A stretch of DNA of 64,000 nucleotides from Sycobia sp. Sy_11 (Eukaryota > Arthropoda > Insecta > Hymenoptera > Epichrysomallidae): positions 434,001 to 498,000 of the forward strand of contig JACCIC010000037.1 in the NCBI GenBank assembly GCA_018907035.1, read 5' to 3'. The notes below the pieces were generated by a model. It searched no databases. It worked only from the letters and a program-made list of their open reading frames with translations, and was not told the DNA's origin. Position numbers and translations under genes: made by a program. This document shows positions 14,020 to 24,625 of this stretch, piece by piece. How positions within the stretch are numbered: the first letter of the stretch is position 1; every line of letters begins with the position of its first letter.

Positions 14020-14366
14020 AAATTTAAAAAAAGTACGCCTGGACGATTTCTACGGAGAGTTTTGTGCTCGGACAGTACAAGTGTCTCGGGACAAGTCCTA
14101 CGGGGATTTTCATGTTCGGACACTAAAACACAATGTCCCATTCTTTCAGGACGACTTCTACGGGCACTTTCGTGTTCTATCATTCGAACACCAAACTCCT
14201 CGTATCGTCCTCGTATTGTATAAACCTGGCCGTCGTATTCTACCTTCCGAACACAATACTCCCTAATAAAGTCATTCCAAGACGTATTCCATCGTGCGAA
14301 AATTCCCCGTAAAAGTTGTTCGGATACACCTGAACATCGTATCTAATCGCTCGAAACGCAAAAGTA
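14020..14366. repeat. Head-to-head array of about 60-bp minisatellite units
   Basis: Degenerate units of about 47-63 bp carry a core of the type gaacac-aa-actcc-cgtaaaagtcgt. From about 14186 rightwards they run in the forward sense (starts near 14186, 14249, 14296, 14351). Leftwards of about 14178 the same unit is reversed (acgacttctacggg...cgtgttc). The symmetry centre is gtgttc at 14172-14177 facing gaacac at 14186-14191. The unit is the same family as the array inside the Helitron at 45226-45500. The open frames over this block (13965-14183 minus, 14011-14266 plus) are by-products of the repeat. Confidence 0.65.
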
Positions 14367-14539
14367 GAAAATTTTTCCATGTGATATTAATTTTTTTCTA
14401 TAAAGGTTTCAACACAACAGAATTTGAAAAAAATTTCAGGTTAAAGAATGCTGTGAAAATCTCAACACAAAATAATATTACTCGATAAACATACAGCAGT
14501 TTGAATTTATAAAATATTAAGTTTTACGGTTTTTGCATT

Positions 14540-15150
14540 ATTTATTGTTGACTTTAGATTTTGGATTATGGACTTTCGATTATCGAGTTTCCATTATCGA
14601 ATATTGGATATTATACATCGTGGTGTGAAATATTAGGAAGTAAACTATCAGACTCAAGAAATACTTTATAAAATGAATTTATTTAGCACGAGAAGGAACA
14701 TCTGTCCCCGAGGAAGAACGTCAAAAGTCTAAATAAACTTAGAAAACCAATCTAAAACTCCAGACATCTAAACAATAACAACATAAATCTTTGCTATGTA
14801 AAAGTATGAAAGGGGTTAGGATGCCGGCAATAAGAAAACATCGATCAGTCATATTATTACATACAGTGGCGATGCAGTTTACAATCTTATAAGGCTGTTT
14901 GTTTCTGAAGTTGTTTTTGATACTTTATTATACAAGGCTTAAATAATCTAAGATAGAGTTTGAATTATCGAGTTTTGATTATCGACTTTACATTATTGAT
15001 TATCGAGTTTTTTTATTCGACTATCGATTCTCTAGTTTAAATTATCGATTTCCAATTTTTGATTTTCGATTATCGATTTTCAAATTTAGATTATAGGTTT
15101 TCAAGTTTTGATTATCGATTTTAAAATTTCAAGTTTCGACTATTGTTTGA
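14540..15150. repeat. Degenerate array rich in TTATCGA words
   Basis: Two blocks (about 14540-14610 and 14950-15150) consist of short imperfect units of about 14-30 bp built on gattatcga(g/t)ttt, with at least two copies in the first block and seven in the second. Between the blocks lies ordinary AT-rich sequence. No coding frame is evident. Confidence 0.7.
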
Positions 15151-16119
15151 TAATAAATTGAATATTTGTAGTTAGATTAAGGTATGTGCGTTCGAGTGCA
15201 ATGAAATAAACTAACTCTGCGGAAATTAGATACTATATAATATTAAATTTATTAAACCTCTCTTTAGTAAAACCTCTAGAGCCATAAAAAAGCTCCACTC
15301 TCTGAGGGGAAGAAAAAGCCGTCGAACACATACATACATACTCACACAATATTCTACGCACTCGAAGTACTCATGCTCTAGTTATCCTACCGTAAATCAC
15401 AGTATTACGACAGAGGAAACTAGATGGAGAATGAGCATTCCGCAGTTGCTTCCTACTCTGCGTTGCAGCCCCAACTCCTGGGATACAGACACAACCTAAA
15501 AGTGCCCATTTTGTTGTAGGGTAGTGATCGTCTTTTAGTACAACAATCTGGTCGGTGGCGAAATTTTCGATAGGGCTTCTCCATTTTCCATTATCTTTTG
15601 CAGTTGTTCGAGGTATTCATCCATCTATCTTCACCAAATTGATTACGGATTTTCTCAAGTTTAAAGTTCACGGTAAAATCGGCGAATGTATTTTATTGTA
15701 TCGTCGATTCGATGGAAAGGGTCGTCCACCCACTCATAAAATTTCGTCCTTATCACTTATAATTGGGTTTTATTTGCTCAATAAGTTGCTTTTCGATACG
15801 CTTTTACCGGCACGTATCTGTGCTATTTGCACGGCAAAAGCATGATTCTGTGCCAAGCGTATAACCATCGTGCGGTATGAGCGATAGACGAAGGGTCCAA
15901 TTTATTTGTGCGCCGACGCAAATTCACTATAGGTCGTACAAAATACGCAACAACTAGTATCATACGACTGAATCTGAATAATCTTGTTAGAATCTCCGAC
16001 TCACTCGCACGTGTTTGCACGTGCAATGTTTGTATAATTTCTGGTGTTTGTGACCAATTCTCGAACAATTTCAAGAGCCAAGCAAGCCCAAACCACCAGA
16101 AACTTGATTTACGTAATCA
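15151..16119. other. Unassigned stretch of higher complexity, probably transposon-derived
   Basis: Two overlapping sets of open frames (15555-15845 plus, 15823-16074 minus, 15908-16177 plus) occur in sequence of higher GC than the surroundings. I do not recognise any protein family in them. Since the next 300 bp are the 3' part of a dispersed retroelement, this may be its degraded body, but I cannot show it. Confidence 0.3.
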
Positions 16120-16440
16120 GTCCCTGATGAGGAGCAGTAGCGAGCTCGAAACGTTGGACAAGTCTTCAATTAGGTAAGAGTGTTGGGGACAGTCAGACTG
16201 CACTTTACTAACAAAGAATTTTTTAAGCTAATATTTTATTTTCAGATTAGTCTACGGGGGTGAATGTAAACAAGGACAGTCTGACTGTCATTATAATTTT
16301 AATTTAATTTTTAATTTAATTTTTATTTTTAATTTTTTTTTTATTTTTTTTTATTTTATTTTTAGATTGAATTGATTGGACTGTAAGACCAATAAAAAAA
16401 TATTTATTAATTTGTATATGGGCAGTCGACAAAAGTACAA
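16120..16440 (+). mobile_element. 3' region of a dispersed retroelement family, copy 1 (possibly Penelope-like)
   Basis: This shares an ordered set of blocks with 33420-33760: a cctga-gatga hairpin motif, gg-gacagtcaga, an A/T-rich spacer, then ctacgggggtgaa-gtaaacaa, gac-gtctgact-tcatta, gactgtaa-acc, and a-aaaatatttattaatt. Both copies are on the plus strand. Next to the motif is gtaagagt, and before the second block is ttttattttcag, so a short intron-like segment (about 16176-16243) is possible. Penelope-like elements are known to retain introns and to carry hammerhead ribozymes, which is why I suggest that class. No reverse transcriptase is seen in this copy. Confidence 0.45.
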
Positions 16441-16454
16441 TTCAAGTATTTAAT

Positions 16455-16501
16455 AATTCGGTTACATTACTATTTCGGGCGAAGCCAGACGGGGGTTACT
16501 A
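16455..16501 (+). mobile_element. Degenerate Helitron-like 3' end
   Basis: The motif attcggttacatta...gggcgaagccagacgggggttact aligns with the 3' end of the Helitron that ends at 45731 (atcggttaaatta...gagcgaaaccgagacgtggttgctag). The final CTAG is changed to ctaa here. The inverted 60-bp array at 14.0-14.4 kb may belong to the same element, in which case the intervening retroelement is a later insertion. Confidence 0.45.
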
Positions 16502-16739
16502 AATGTATACATTAGCTATCTGGAGATATATAATATATATTTTAAATAAAAATATTTGTTTTATGGCACCGAAGTAAAATATAGAATAGAGTGATCCATT
16601 TTGTTAAGAAAGTCCAGCTAGCACAGTAAAAACATTTTGGAATGTACCAAAATGCAAAATTCTGGCGAGTTCATAGGAATGAAACGATCCGCGCATTTTC
16701 CATGCCCATTGTGCATATATATATTTAGATACACGAAAG

Positions 16740-17060
16740 AAAATATACGAGCGCTGCCAGACTGGAAGTGTATCGCTCGGCGTTAAACGCGATCATCGGG
16801 TCATTTTGCACTCGACGCGATGCGGTCGAGAGCTACTGACGATCCCGATAAACCCCGCGACCAACGATGCGCCACGGAGAAAGCGGAACTCAGCTTCGCT
16901 AGTATAGAGCCATAACGTGGGCCGCTACAGTCCCGATGGAATTGTCGAAGAGCACGCTGTTGACCCATTTCTGTAAATCTACAAGGGGCTGGGGGGAGGG
17001 GGGGACCGAGCGCATCGATCGCAGCCGATTACACGAAGCCGGACTTTCGATCTGTTCGCT
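16740..17060. promoter_or_regulatory. GC/CpG-rich island without a recognisable gene
   Basis: A local rise in CpG (cgctcggcg, actcgacgcgatgcggtcgag) and a G-rich tract near 16990-17005 stand out from AT-rich flanks. The frames 16899-17154 on both strands carry no domain. It may be a regulatory island or an old LTR; neither is proven. Confidence 0.25.
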
Positions 17061-17159
17061 CTTCCTCTGTATATATACAAACATACACCGAGCTTTCATC
17101 TGGGTTATTGTTGATGTATATATGGAAACACGGCTTGTTATCGCGCACATTTGAATTTT

Positions 17160-18112
17160 ATTAGTCTATTAAATTTCTTTTTTAGGCATTTCTGGAAATA
17201 CGATCGCTTTACCTCTTTCAGTCCATGAAACTGGTATATTCAAAACTATTAGTTCTAATCAATAAAATCCAAATCTATTTGCGCGCTCTGCATAGGGAAA
17301 ATATTTAAAAAATTGAATTTACTATTACATTAGACAACTTACAAAAAGTACAATCTACAATAAGTTGTCTTTTTTATATACTTGTTCAAATAAGCATTGA
17401 AATTGACGTTGTCGTGTGAAATTGTTTTATCACGATTTTTTCTTTTTTAAATACATTTTTTTTGTTTAATCGTATTCAAAATAAGAAAGAACTTACAAGA
17501 TTTTATTCCATTCATAATAATAAATAATTAAATCATAAACGTGTATTAATATTAGTTTCTAATATTAAAGATAAATGATAATTTCCTAAAATTCAACTAT
17601 AAATTTACTAAATCAATTACGCTTCTTTATTAACCTTCTAGGTATAAGCAGGGCATAAGGGCCATTATAAGTAAGTTGGTTAATGTGATCGAGATCATTG
17701 ACTGATGACTAAAAGTATCTAATTCCATATGTCAAATAGCTACATACACATACATTTTTAAGCAATACACTTTTAAATCATACGCAAAATTTTGAGCTTG
17801 CAAATACGTTTACTTCATACGCAACAAACCGCCCACAAGGAAAAGATTTTTAATGACAGATGTCTCACTAAATATAAAATTTAATGCAATCAATGAAAGT
17901 TGATTTGAATGAGAAGAGCATGCGAGTCGGTTGTACTCTGAACACGACTCTGGACGAGCTTCGAGTTTTAGAAATAATAATTTCTTTAATTTTATTTCTA
18001 ATCATCGTGCCTTCTAATAGATCTTATAATTTATGGCGTCATTTCCATATTTAAATAAATACAACGATGCGCGTATTTAATTCGTATAAAATTATAATTA
18101 TGTTTTGTTTAA

Positions 18113-18115
<3 letters not shown>
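17160..18115. other. AT-rich noncoding stretch, nothing recognisable
   Basis: No open frame or repeat signature was seen before the TA microsatellite. Confidence 0.5.

Positions 18116-18161
<46 letters not shown>
18116..18161. repeat. (TA)n microsatellite, left of a mariner
   Basis: Pure TA repeat that directly abuts the left terminal repeat of the mariner element. Confidence 0.95.
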
Positions 18162-18164
<3 letters not shown>

Positions 18165-18602
18165 GAGGGTTTCTATTTATATTTTGAATCTTGGCGTACC
18201 AAGTGTTTCCAGGCGCCATTTGATTGAATTGAACGATTGACCTTTTTAACCATAACCTTCTTCAAAGCATTTTATCATATAATTACAACTTGTGTTATCT
18301 ACGGCGACTTGAAAATTTTGTCTCAGCGAGAAAATGAAACTAACTCTTGAAAATTTTCGTGCGATGATTTTTTACGACTTTCGACGTGTCTTCTCAAGAG
18401 GAGAATGCATCGATCAATTTACTTCTACTTTTGACGATGAAGCCCCATCCTTAGCCACTGTGAAACGCTCGTTCGTTTCAGAACGAGTTCTGTGATGTCG
18501 TCCAAAATCGATTGTTGTACCAGAAAACATTGATGCTGTGCGCTAACTGTTGAAGCAAGATCGCATACGACATACCGTGCGATTGAGGCATCTTTAGGCA
18601 TT

Positions 18603-19759
18603 TGTAACGGATTGTTTCTTAATACGCACCGAATACAAATTTATTGTTTAATAAAATTATATCGTTATTTCTACAGATTTATACAAGTTAATTTTTTGAT
18701 TTTATAGAAGTTAATTTTCATACAAGTTAATTATATGCATCTCGCAGATAAGATATAAATATTATATTCGCGCGTTATCATACAAAAGATAGGTTGTTAT
18801 GTTTCGTTTATATTGCGTTTTGATTACGTTAAATTCATAAAGCTCTGTGTATCAAATAACCAACCTGTAAAGAAAAGTTGTAAGGCGAAAATGCAAGGAA
18901 AGAAACTTTTTCGTGAACATTTCGATTATATATATGGTAAAAAAAGAAAGAAAGGGTAGCTCTACAACTCGCCGTTACCAACTCGCGTGTACGGAGGCCT
19001 ACGTACACGTGTATCCAAATGTATTGAAAACACAGTGGTTTTCTGATGGCACAATGTACTCTCTAGGAAGTCTAACTTCCGCGTTTGAGTCGTAAGGTGT
19101 GCGCGGGGAGCCCCCGAGAATGCTTGGCAGTGAGTAGTAACATGCGCGAGAGGTTGAGAGAGCCACGAGAAAAAAAAAGGGGGGAACTAGATAAATTTGA
19201 CTCAGAACCGCATGTTTCCCGCGTTGCCTTTTCGTCACTGCCAAAAATAAAAAGAGAACGTTGTCCCCGAAAGAGAGCGCGCGCTATTCGCCATTGTATG
19301 GAATAGGGAAACTTCCCGCCTCGACTTCGTCAAAGTAGACCTGCAGAGCGCGGCTTCGATAGTGCGCGCGACAATGGCCGCAGGTGATAGGGCCAAAACC
19401 TGGCCGCTCTGTTGAGGCGGGGGCATAGAGCGCGGTTTCGATAATGCGCGCGTCAACGGCCACATACGATAGGGCCGACCGAAACTTTACCGCGCTGCAG
19501 CGGAGAGCAAGAAGAACGCGATCGCAAAATGCGCGCGTCAATGTTTTTCTGTGATTCGACCGAAAATTGCACCGCCCTTCCCACTCTGTAGCGACGGGGA
19601 GAGAGTGTGCGGGCTTTAAAAGGCCGAGCGGCGAGTGGCGAGCGGGAGTTTTTCTGTTACTGTTGTGAGACACTGTACGCGTAATAAAATTAATAAAAAT
19701 AAAATATAATTAAATCATTTTTTCGAGAATCTACTCCTCTTCCCAATATTTCCACCACA
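18603..19759 (+). mobile_element. Solo LTR (1157 bp) with 5-bp target duplication GCATT
   Basis: The insert starts tgtaac and ends ccaccaca, the TG...CA form of LTRs. It is flanked by gcatt at 18598-18602 and gcatt at 19760-19764. Removing it and one gcatt restores the mariner reading from SLGI into SMTS, which confirms the borders independently. The right half is GC-rich and holds three 83-86-bp repeat units (19345, 19428, 19514), then a TATA-like ctttaaaagg near 19614 and AATAAA-type signals near 19685-19710. A single LTR without internal sequence implies loss by LTR-LTR recombination. A 5-bp target site fits Ty3/gypsy, copia or BEL/Pao; I cannot choose. Confidence 0.85.
19345..19600 (+). 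repeat. Three 83-86-bp tandem units in the solo LTR
   Basis: Units begin gagcgcggcttcgatagtg (19345), gagcgcggtttcgataatg (19428) and gaacgcgatcgcaaaatg (19514), each followed by cgcgcg and a gat-gggcc or gattcgacc block. They lie just upstream of the TATA-like box, where LTR enhancers are usually found. Confidence 0.75.
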
Positions 19760-20431
19760 GCATTAGTATGACGAGTATGAGTACCATATTGCAGGATTAT
19801 TTAGGTGTTACAAAGATTTGTTTAAAAGCTGTGTATAAGATCCACACAGGTGGTGAATCTTAGATATGCGTATGAGCCCGAAACAAAACAGCAATCCACT
19901 GTATGGGTCTTCCAAGACGAGCCCAATCCGACAAAAGTGATTCGTGCTCAAAAATGAATAACTGGACTGGAATAACTGGACTTGTGGCAATCGTGCCCTC
20001 AAATCAGCATAGAACGATAAATTCTAAATAGTACATAACCATTTGTTTGCCAGAAGTGCTTTGTGAAACACATGCCAATGCGGCCTCACACATCGGTTCG
20101 AACAAACGAATTTTTGATAGACCAAAACGTCGAATCGATAGGTCATCCATCTTATAGTTCTGTTTCAGCACACAATGACTTCTTCTTATTCCCGTACATC
20201 AAAAATAAATTGTGTGATTAACGTTTTTCGACATCCGAAAAAGCCATTGATGCATTCAAAAAATATATTTTGGAGGTACCTCAATAGGAGTGGAAAAAAT
20301 GTTACGAAAATTAGTTCGAGCGCATGCAAAAATGTATTGATCATGGAGAATACTATGACAAACAATAAAGCCATTTTCAATAATAAATTACTGTCTTCGT
20401 TATTAGGCTGAAAATATAAGTAGCAACGTAC

Positions 20432-20433
<2 letters not shown>

Positions 20434-20481
<48 letters not shown>
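20434..20481. repeat. (TA)n microsatellite, right of the mariner
   Basis: Continues the TA tract split by the mariner insertion; a second short TA run follows at about 20490-20507. Confidence 0.9.
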
Positions 20482-20485
<4 letters not shown>

Positions 20486-20770
20486 AATTAATATATATAT
20501 ATATATTGTTTGATTAAACTAAATTAATCAATCTAGAATTTGAATCGTATAAGCGATAAAATCAGTTGTCTATATTATGTATTGGTTAATTACACCTAAC
20601 TGGAATCCCCAATCAGCTATCCCCAGGCAAACAGTACACGAAACCACGAAACTCATAATTAAACGATATCTATTTTTAATAGTAGTATCATCAATCACCC
20701 TCGATATTATGATTTTTTTCAAACTTAAAAATTAAAAATTCTATATTTTATTCCATAAAAAGCTGAAAAA

Positions 20771-20918
20771 ACAACACAATATTATTTCTTATCATAACTT
20801 CTCAATCAAATTTATATATGTATATTTTTTATATACACATATCAATTACATATTTCTCACTTTTTTAAATATTCGAATTACATCCCTGAAGTTGTGAAAA
20901 GAAATAATATTGTGTTGT
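20771..20918. repeat. Inverted repeat, 31-bp arms and 86-bp loop
   Basis: Left arm 20771-20801 (acaacacaatattattt...) and right arm 20888-20918 (...aataatattgtgttgt) are reverse complements at 29 of 31 positions; the outer 20 bp are perfect. This may be a foldback MITE remnant or a transcribed hairpin. Confidence 0.8.
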
Positions 20919-21171
20919 AAGAAGAAATAATTCAGGAGACATAAATAAAAATTAAAAGTAACATTTTATCTCCGTCCTTTCACCTCTTTGGGGCGGATTA
21001 GACTGAAATTGGTATTTAGAAATTTGCATAAGTAAGCAATAAAAACAAATATAAATTTAATTTATAGCACTGGATATATAAAAATCTTACAAACTTCCTT
21101 TTTCTCATTTCATCCCTGATAAATTGAGTAAGGTAAAATCCTCTCTAAAATAATCTCTACATGTATCCGAC

Positions 21172-21226
<55 letters not shown>

Positions 21227-22771
21227 ATATATATGTACATATATACATTCATACTATGTAATATGTAAATTAAAATTACATATACAGTAATAAATAGGAG
21301 AACATAGTCTAACATGTTGATAAATTTTTAAAATTTGATAAGAAATACCATATGTACTCCTAAAAAACCTTGAAAATATTCATACGGTTTCCTTTATTCT
21401 CAGTAAAGAGTAACAACGGAACTCATCTAGCAGGCGTTCTTCTACAAGCTTTTTGTATCATTGAAATACCGATATCTTTTGAAATCCAGGACACCTCGAA
21501 TATTTAGCGCAAATCTATTCTTCGGTATCTTAAGACTATATCATGACTTCTACCAAACATTTCCGGGATACCTGAGCCTATATAAGACGGTGTTCGTTTG
21601 TTGTTGATGTACATTTATATTTAACTTCATTTAACTAATTATAAATTGAATTAAACTTGTTTGTTTTGCGATTAAGTCTACATAGAGAAACATTCATATA
21701 TTTTACGATGCTCAATTTGCTTACCAGATGCTAAATGGTTTGATCAACTGCAATGGAAAAATTGGAAACTTTTCTAACTGAGCATGTTCGTACCTTACGG
21801 GAAGCTCGTGTTTCGATTGATATGAATTCCCAATGCTATTTTATGCGTTTGCTTCGACTATTCATAGACTCGAACGATTGTGAAATTCTTTTCATGTGAA
21901 GTTAAAATCATGTTCATCCAGGACCGAGTTTAAATCCCGATTAAGTGGATATTATTGGCAGATGGTGATAAAAGATGGGTATACTAGCTCACGAGTTTCT
22001 GGATGTTAATTAATGTCATAATTAAAATTATATCGCGCTCACCTTTATTTATGGGATATAAAGTATAAACTAAATAGACTGTATGATATTTTTGTATATT
22101 GCAAAAGGATCTTCGTATACTTACTATCAAATCAATAAGCAAATAAATATTTCATAACCTCTCAAAACTAAATTTTTTGTATTCCTTTTAAACAGACAAA
22201 AACTTCTTTACATCATATGATGATAAAAATAAGACTATGGCTTTAATCTCAGCTACAACTTTTTTGAATACTTAGTGACGAATGATGCTTGCTAAAACCA
22301 AATCATTTGCTATTCTGCGAGTCTCAGTTCTTTCGATTTTTTAAAGATTTACTAGGCCAAACGTATACTATAGTTTACTACGTCTAATCAAAGATTGGAC
22401 TTGCTTTTTCAATTATTAAGAGTTTTGTCAGATTTTTTATGTAAAAAGAAATTCTTGTAAATATGATGAGTTACCAATAATAAGAATTATGAATATTAAA
22501 AAATTCCAGTTAACAATTCTAGAAAACTTTTATATCCAAGCATGAATAATTGGAATCAATAAAATATAATGTAATAGGGCATCGTTATAATTTTTCCAAT
22601 AATTCAAGTCATATCAAAACATCTGCATTGTAATTTATATAGAACGTCTATAGAATTATGGTAGTGATATCTCAAAAAAAGCCTCTATAAGTAGACTGTA
22701 TACAACTTTTCCATCTGGCGTGTGCTTATTCTGCAATAGCAAAAACTTCTCCAGTGCCTTACCATGTTGCG

Positions 22772-22773
<2 letters not shown>
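20919..22773. other. AT-rich noncoding stretch
   Basis: Contains an AT microsatellite (21180-21222) and a tatataag TATA-like box near 21583 with no recognisable reading frame downstream. No gene or repeat family assigned. Confidence 0.5.

Positions 22774-22819
<46 letters not shown>
22774..22819. repeat. (CA)n microsatellite
   Basis: About 46 bases of CA dinucleotide repeat. The minus-strand frame over it encodes a Val-Cys run and is a composition artefact. Confidence 0.95.
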
Positions 22820-22823
<4 letters not shown>

Positions 22824-22859
22824 TTAGATTTAGCTGAGCCGTTTACACACGCACAGAAA

Positions 22860-23260
22860 ATAATAATAATAGGATAACGTGCGCATGGAGCACGCGTAAG
22901 CGCGGCAGAAAGACTGGTCGCGCGGGCTCGAAATTGCCGGCGCAAAGATCCTCCGCAATCAAGGATGAACTCGTTGCTCGGTCTTCCATTTTTCTCCATC
23001 GAGCTTTTCTCGTTCGAGATTGGGGACAGGTGGGGAGACGAGGGCAAAGTGGCATAATAATAACGGCATGACTATCGCTCTGGACGGAAAACAATGGGGC
23101 AGAGCGCATTGTTGGACATCGCGCGCTGCATGGATATATATAGGTACATGTAGCGGTCGAGGATTCCTGTAATAAAAGCCCGCGATGTCTGCATATGTGA
23201 CTAATACCTTTGCAAGCTGCACCTACCCCTCGTGATCGCGGCGCTAATCGCCATTCTCAT
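22860..23260. promoter_or_regulatory. GC/CpG-rich island without a recognisable gene
   Basis: CpG-dense sequence (cgcgcgggctcgaaattgcc, gcgcgctgcatgg) between AT-rich flanks. The three overlapping minus-strand frames (22685-23222) show no domain. A regulatory role is a guess from composition only. Confidence 0.25.
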
Positions 23261-24406
23261 TTGCGTTGATTACCGGCGGTTTCCTCAATTTCTCTCTCGT
23301 GCCCGATCTTCTATATAACGTACAGCTTCAATTTCTTGATTTATCGAAATTGTCGGTCGAATCGCGAAGTTATACCCTTTCCTTTCGCACTATGCCCAAT
23401 AGGTGGGCTATTAATAATTTATTATTAATATTTAACTCTTTAAACGTAATCTTTTTTCAAGAAATAAAACATAATTGACAGAACTAAAAATTGTGATGAC
23501 ACTCGATAGTACATAAGAGATGAAATTTGGCCAACTTATTGTCCGGATCTACTACATCAATTAAAACGATTGTACGATTATGTTTTTATGTAATCGTTTA
23601 TTTAAGAAATCTTTATTACAAACAGGGTGTGCGATGTTTCGAACAGAATAATTACAGTTCTCGTTCGCGTAAGTGCGCGCTATACATAAAATTTATCAAA
23701 ATCGCTTATAATAATTTTTCCTATTTCTAATATTACTCAATTCGTGAGATTATGCTCTTATAAAACTCATTAAGACAGAGAGTGAAGTCGAATTAACGGT
23801 CGTGTCACGAACTCGTCATTGCTGACAGCAGATGTGTTCAAGTTTCAGTCGCCCAGCTATTTCTTGAATAAGCGCGTTCTCGCGACTAGACAAAAAAATG
23901 ATTATTTATTCTTAATTAAAGCTATTTAATACATATATCCCCATAATATTTTAGACATAATTTATTTTATACTCTTACCATTTCAGGTTAAGTACATATT
24001 GATAGAGAGCTGAATTGGTAGATAGCTTTAAAATCAATATACCTTTATAGTTTTAATACGAATGACGACGACATGCGGGAACTTCTATGCAGGCTTACTT
24101 GTGAAGACTTTTACTTTTAATAGTACGAGCGCTGAAGTCTCTAAGTTCTAGTCCTCTTCGTAAAGATATATAAATCGATTATATGAATTGAGCAAATCTA
24201 TGGGTATTAAGTAACAAAATTACGAGAATTAGAAACATATGTACTGATTAATGCGACCATAAGTAATAAAAAATTTAAACAAATTATTTAATAAATCAAT
24301 CCAAAACGTCTTTGTATTGGTATATTAATGGTCTCTTTGCTAAAAATAACTTCTTTTCAATACAGTAATTATATTAGTATTTATTGATCAAGTTTTCACT
24401 GCATGA
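23261..24406. other. AT-rich noncoding stretch, nothing recognisable
   Basis: The short frames at 23266-23478 and 23527-23730 show no motif. Confidence 0.5.
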
Positions 24407-24625
24407 CCCTGGTAGAAATCTAACAATTTTCAATAGGTTGGAAAGTATAGTTACTATGTATTAAAAATAGAATCAATTCTCTTCTTAATTCGAATATAAG
24501 ATTCATTTACTACAATCGAAAAAATGAATATTTATACAATATTTTGATATTATGTTATATATAAAATAAAAGAAACATTATAAGATACGTAATGAATTTG
24601 AAAGCATTACAAAAGAAGAGTAAGC
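24407..24625 (+). mobile_element. Truncated copy of the CCCTGGTAGAAAT terminal-repeat element
   Basis: It starts with ccctggtagaaat (24407-24419), identical to the left terminus of the element at 46471. It then matches taacaattttcaatag, ggaaagta, gttacta-gta and aaaatagaatcaat, and further on ataagatacg and aattacaaa-gaag (to about 24620). No right terminus was found, so this is a left-end fragment. Confidence 0.65.

Larger units (their letters stand above)
18334..20405 (+). pseudogene. Mariner transposase pseudogene, split by a 1.16-kb insertion
   Basis: The N-terminal helix-turn-helix region begins at 18334 with ENFRAMIFYDFRR, then a frameshift and stops, then RPKSIVVPENIDAVR and an IEASLGI motif that stops at the LTR. 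After the LTR the frame resumes with SMTS and LGVTKIC. Further on come VFQDEPNPTKV and LPEV blocks, and then NDFFLFPYIKNK, where the D of NDFF is the third catalytic aspartate. The C-terminal EVPQ-EWKKC--N-FERMQKCID block ends near 20370. The second catalytic region (HDN type) is lost or scrambled by indels. Several in-frame stops make it non-functional. It is recognisable as mariner by the D-F-F-L-F-P and RPKS-VVPENID signatures. Confidence 0.85.
18163..20433 (+). mobile_element. Mariner element, inactive, interrupted by a solo LTR
   Basis: Left terminus acgagggtttctatttat (18163 on) and the reverse complement of the right terminus (ending 20433, acgtacgttgctacttat) match at about 18 of 23 positions and face inward. 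Both ends touch TA microsatellites, consistent with mariner insertion at TA. Without the 1157-bp LTR and one 5-bp target copy the element is about 1.1 kb, slightly shorter than a full mariner (about 1.3 kb). The transposase frame reads from 18334 toward 20405. Confidence 0.8.

Noticed and set aside
14011..14266. Repeat-containing frames as a small protein
   Set aside because: The frames arise from 60-bp units (a multiple of three) and run on both strands. The same array in the Helitron is noncoding.
22685..23222. Three minus-strand frames near the CA repeat
   Set aside because: One contains a Val-Cys run from the microsatellite, and the others overlap each other without any motif.
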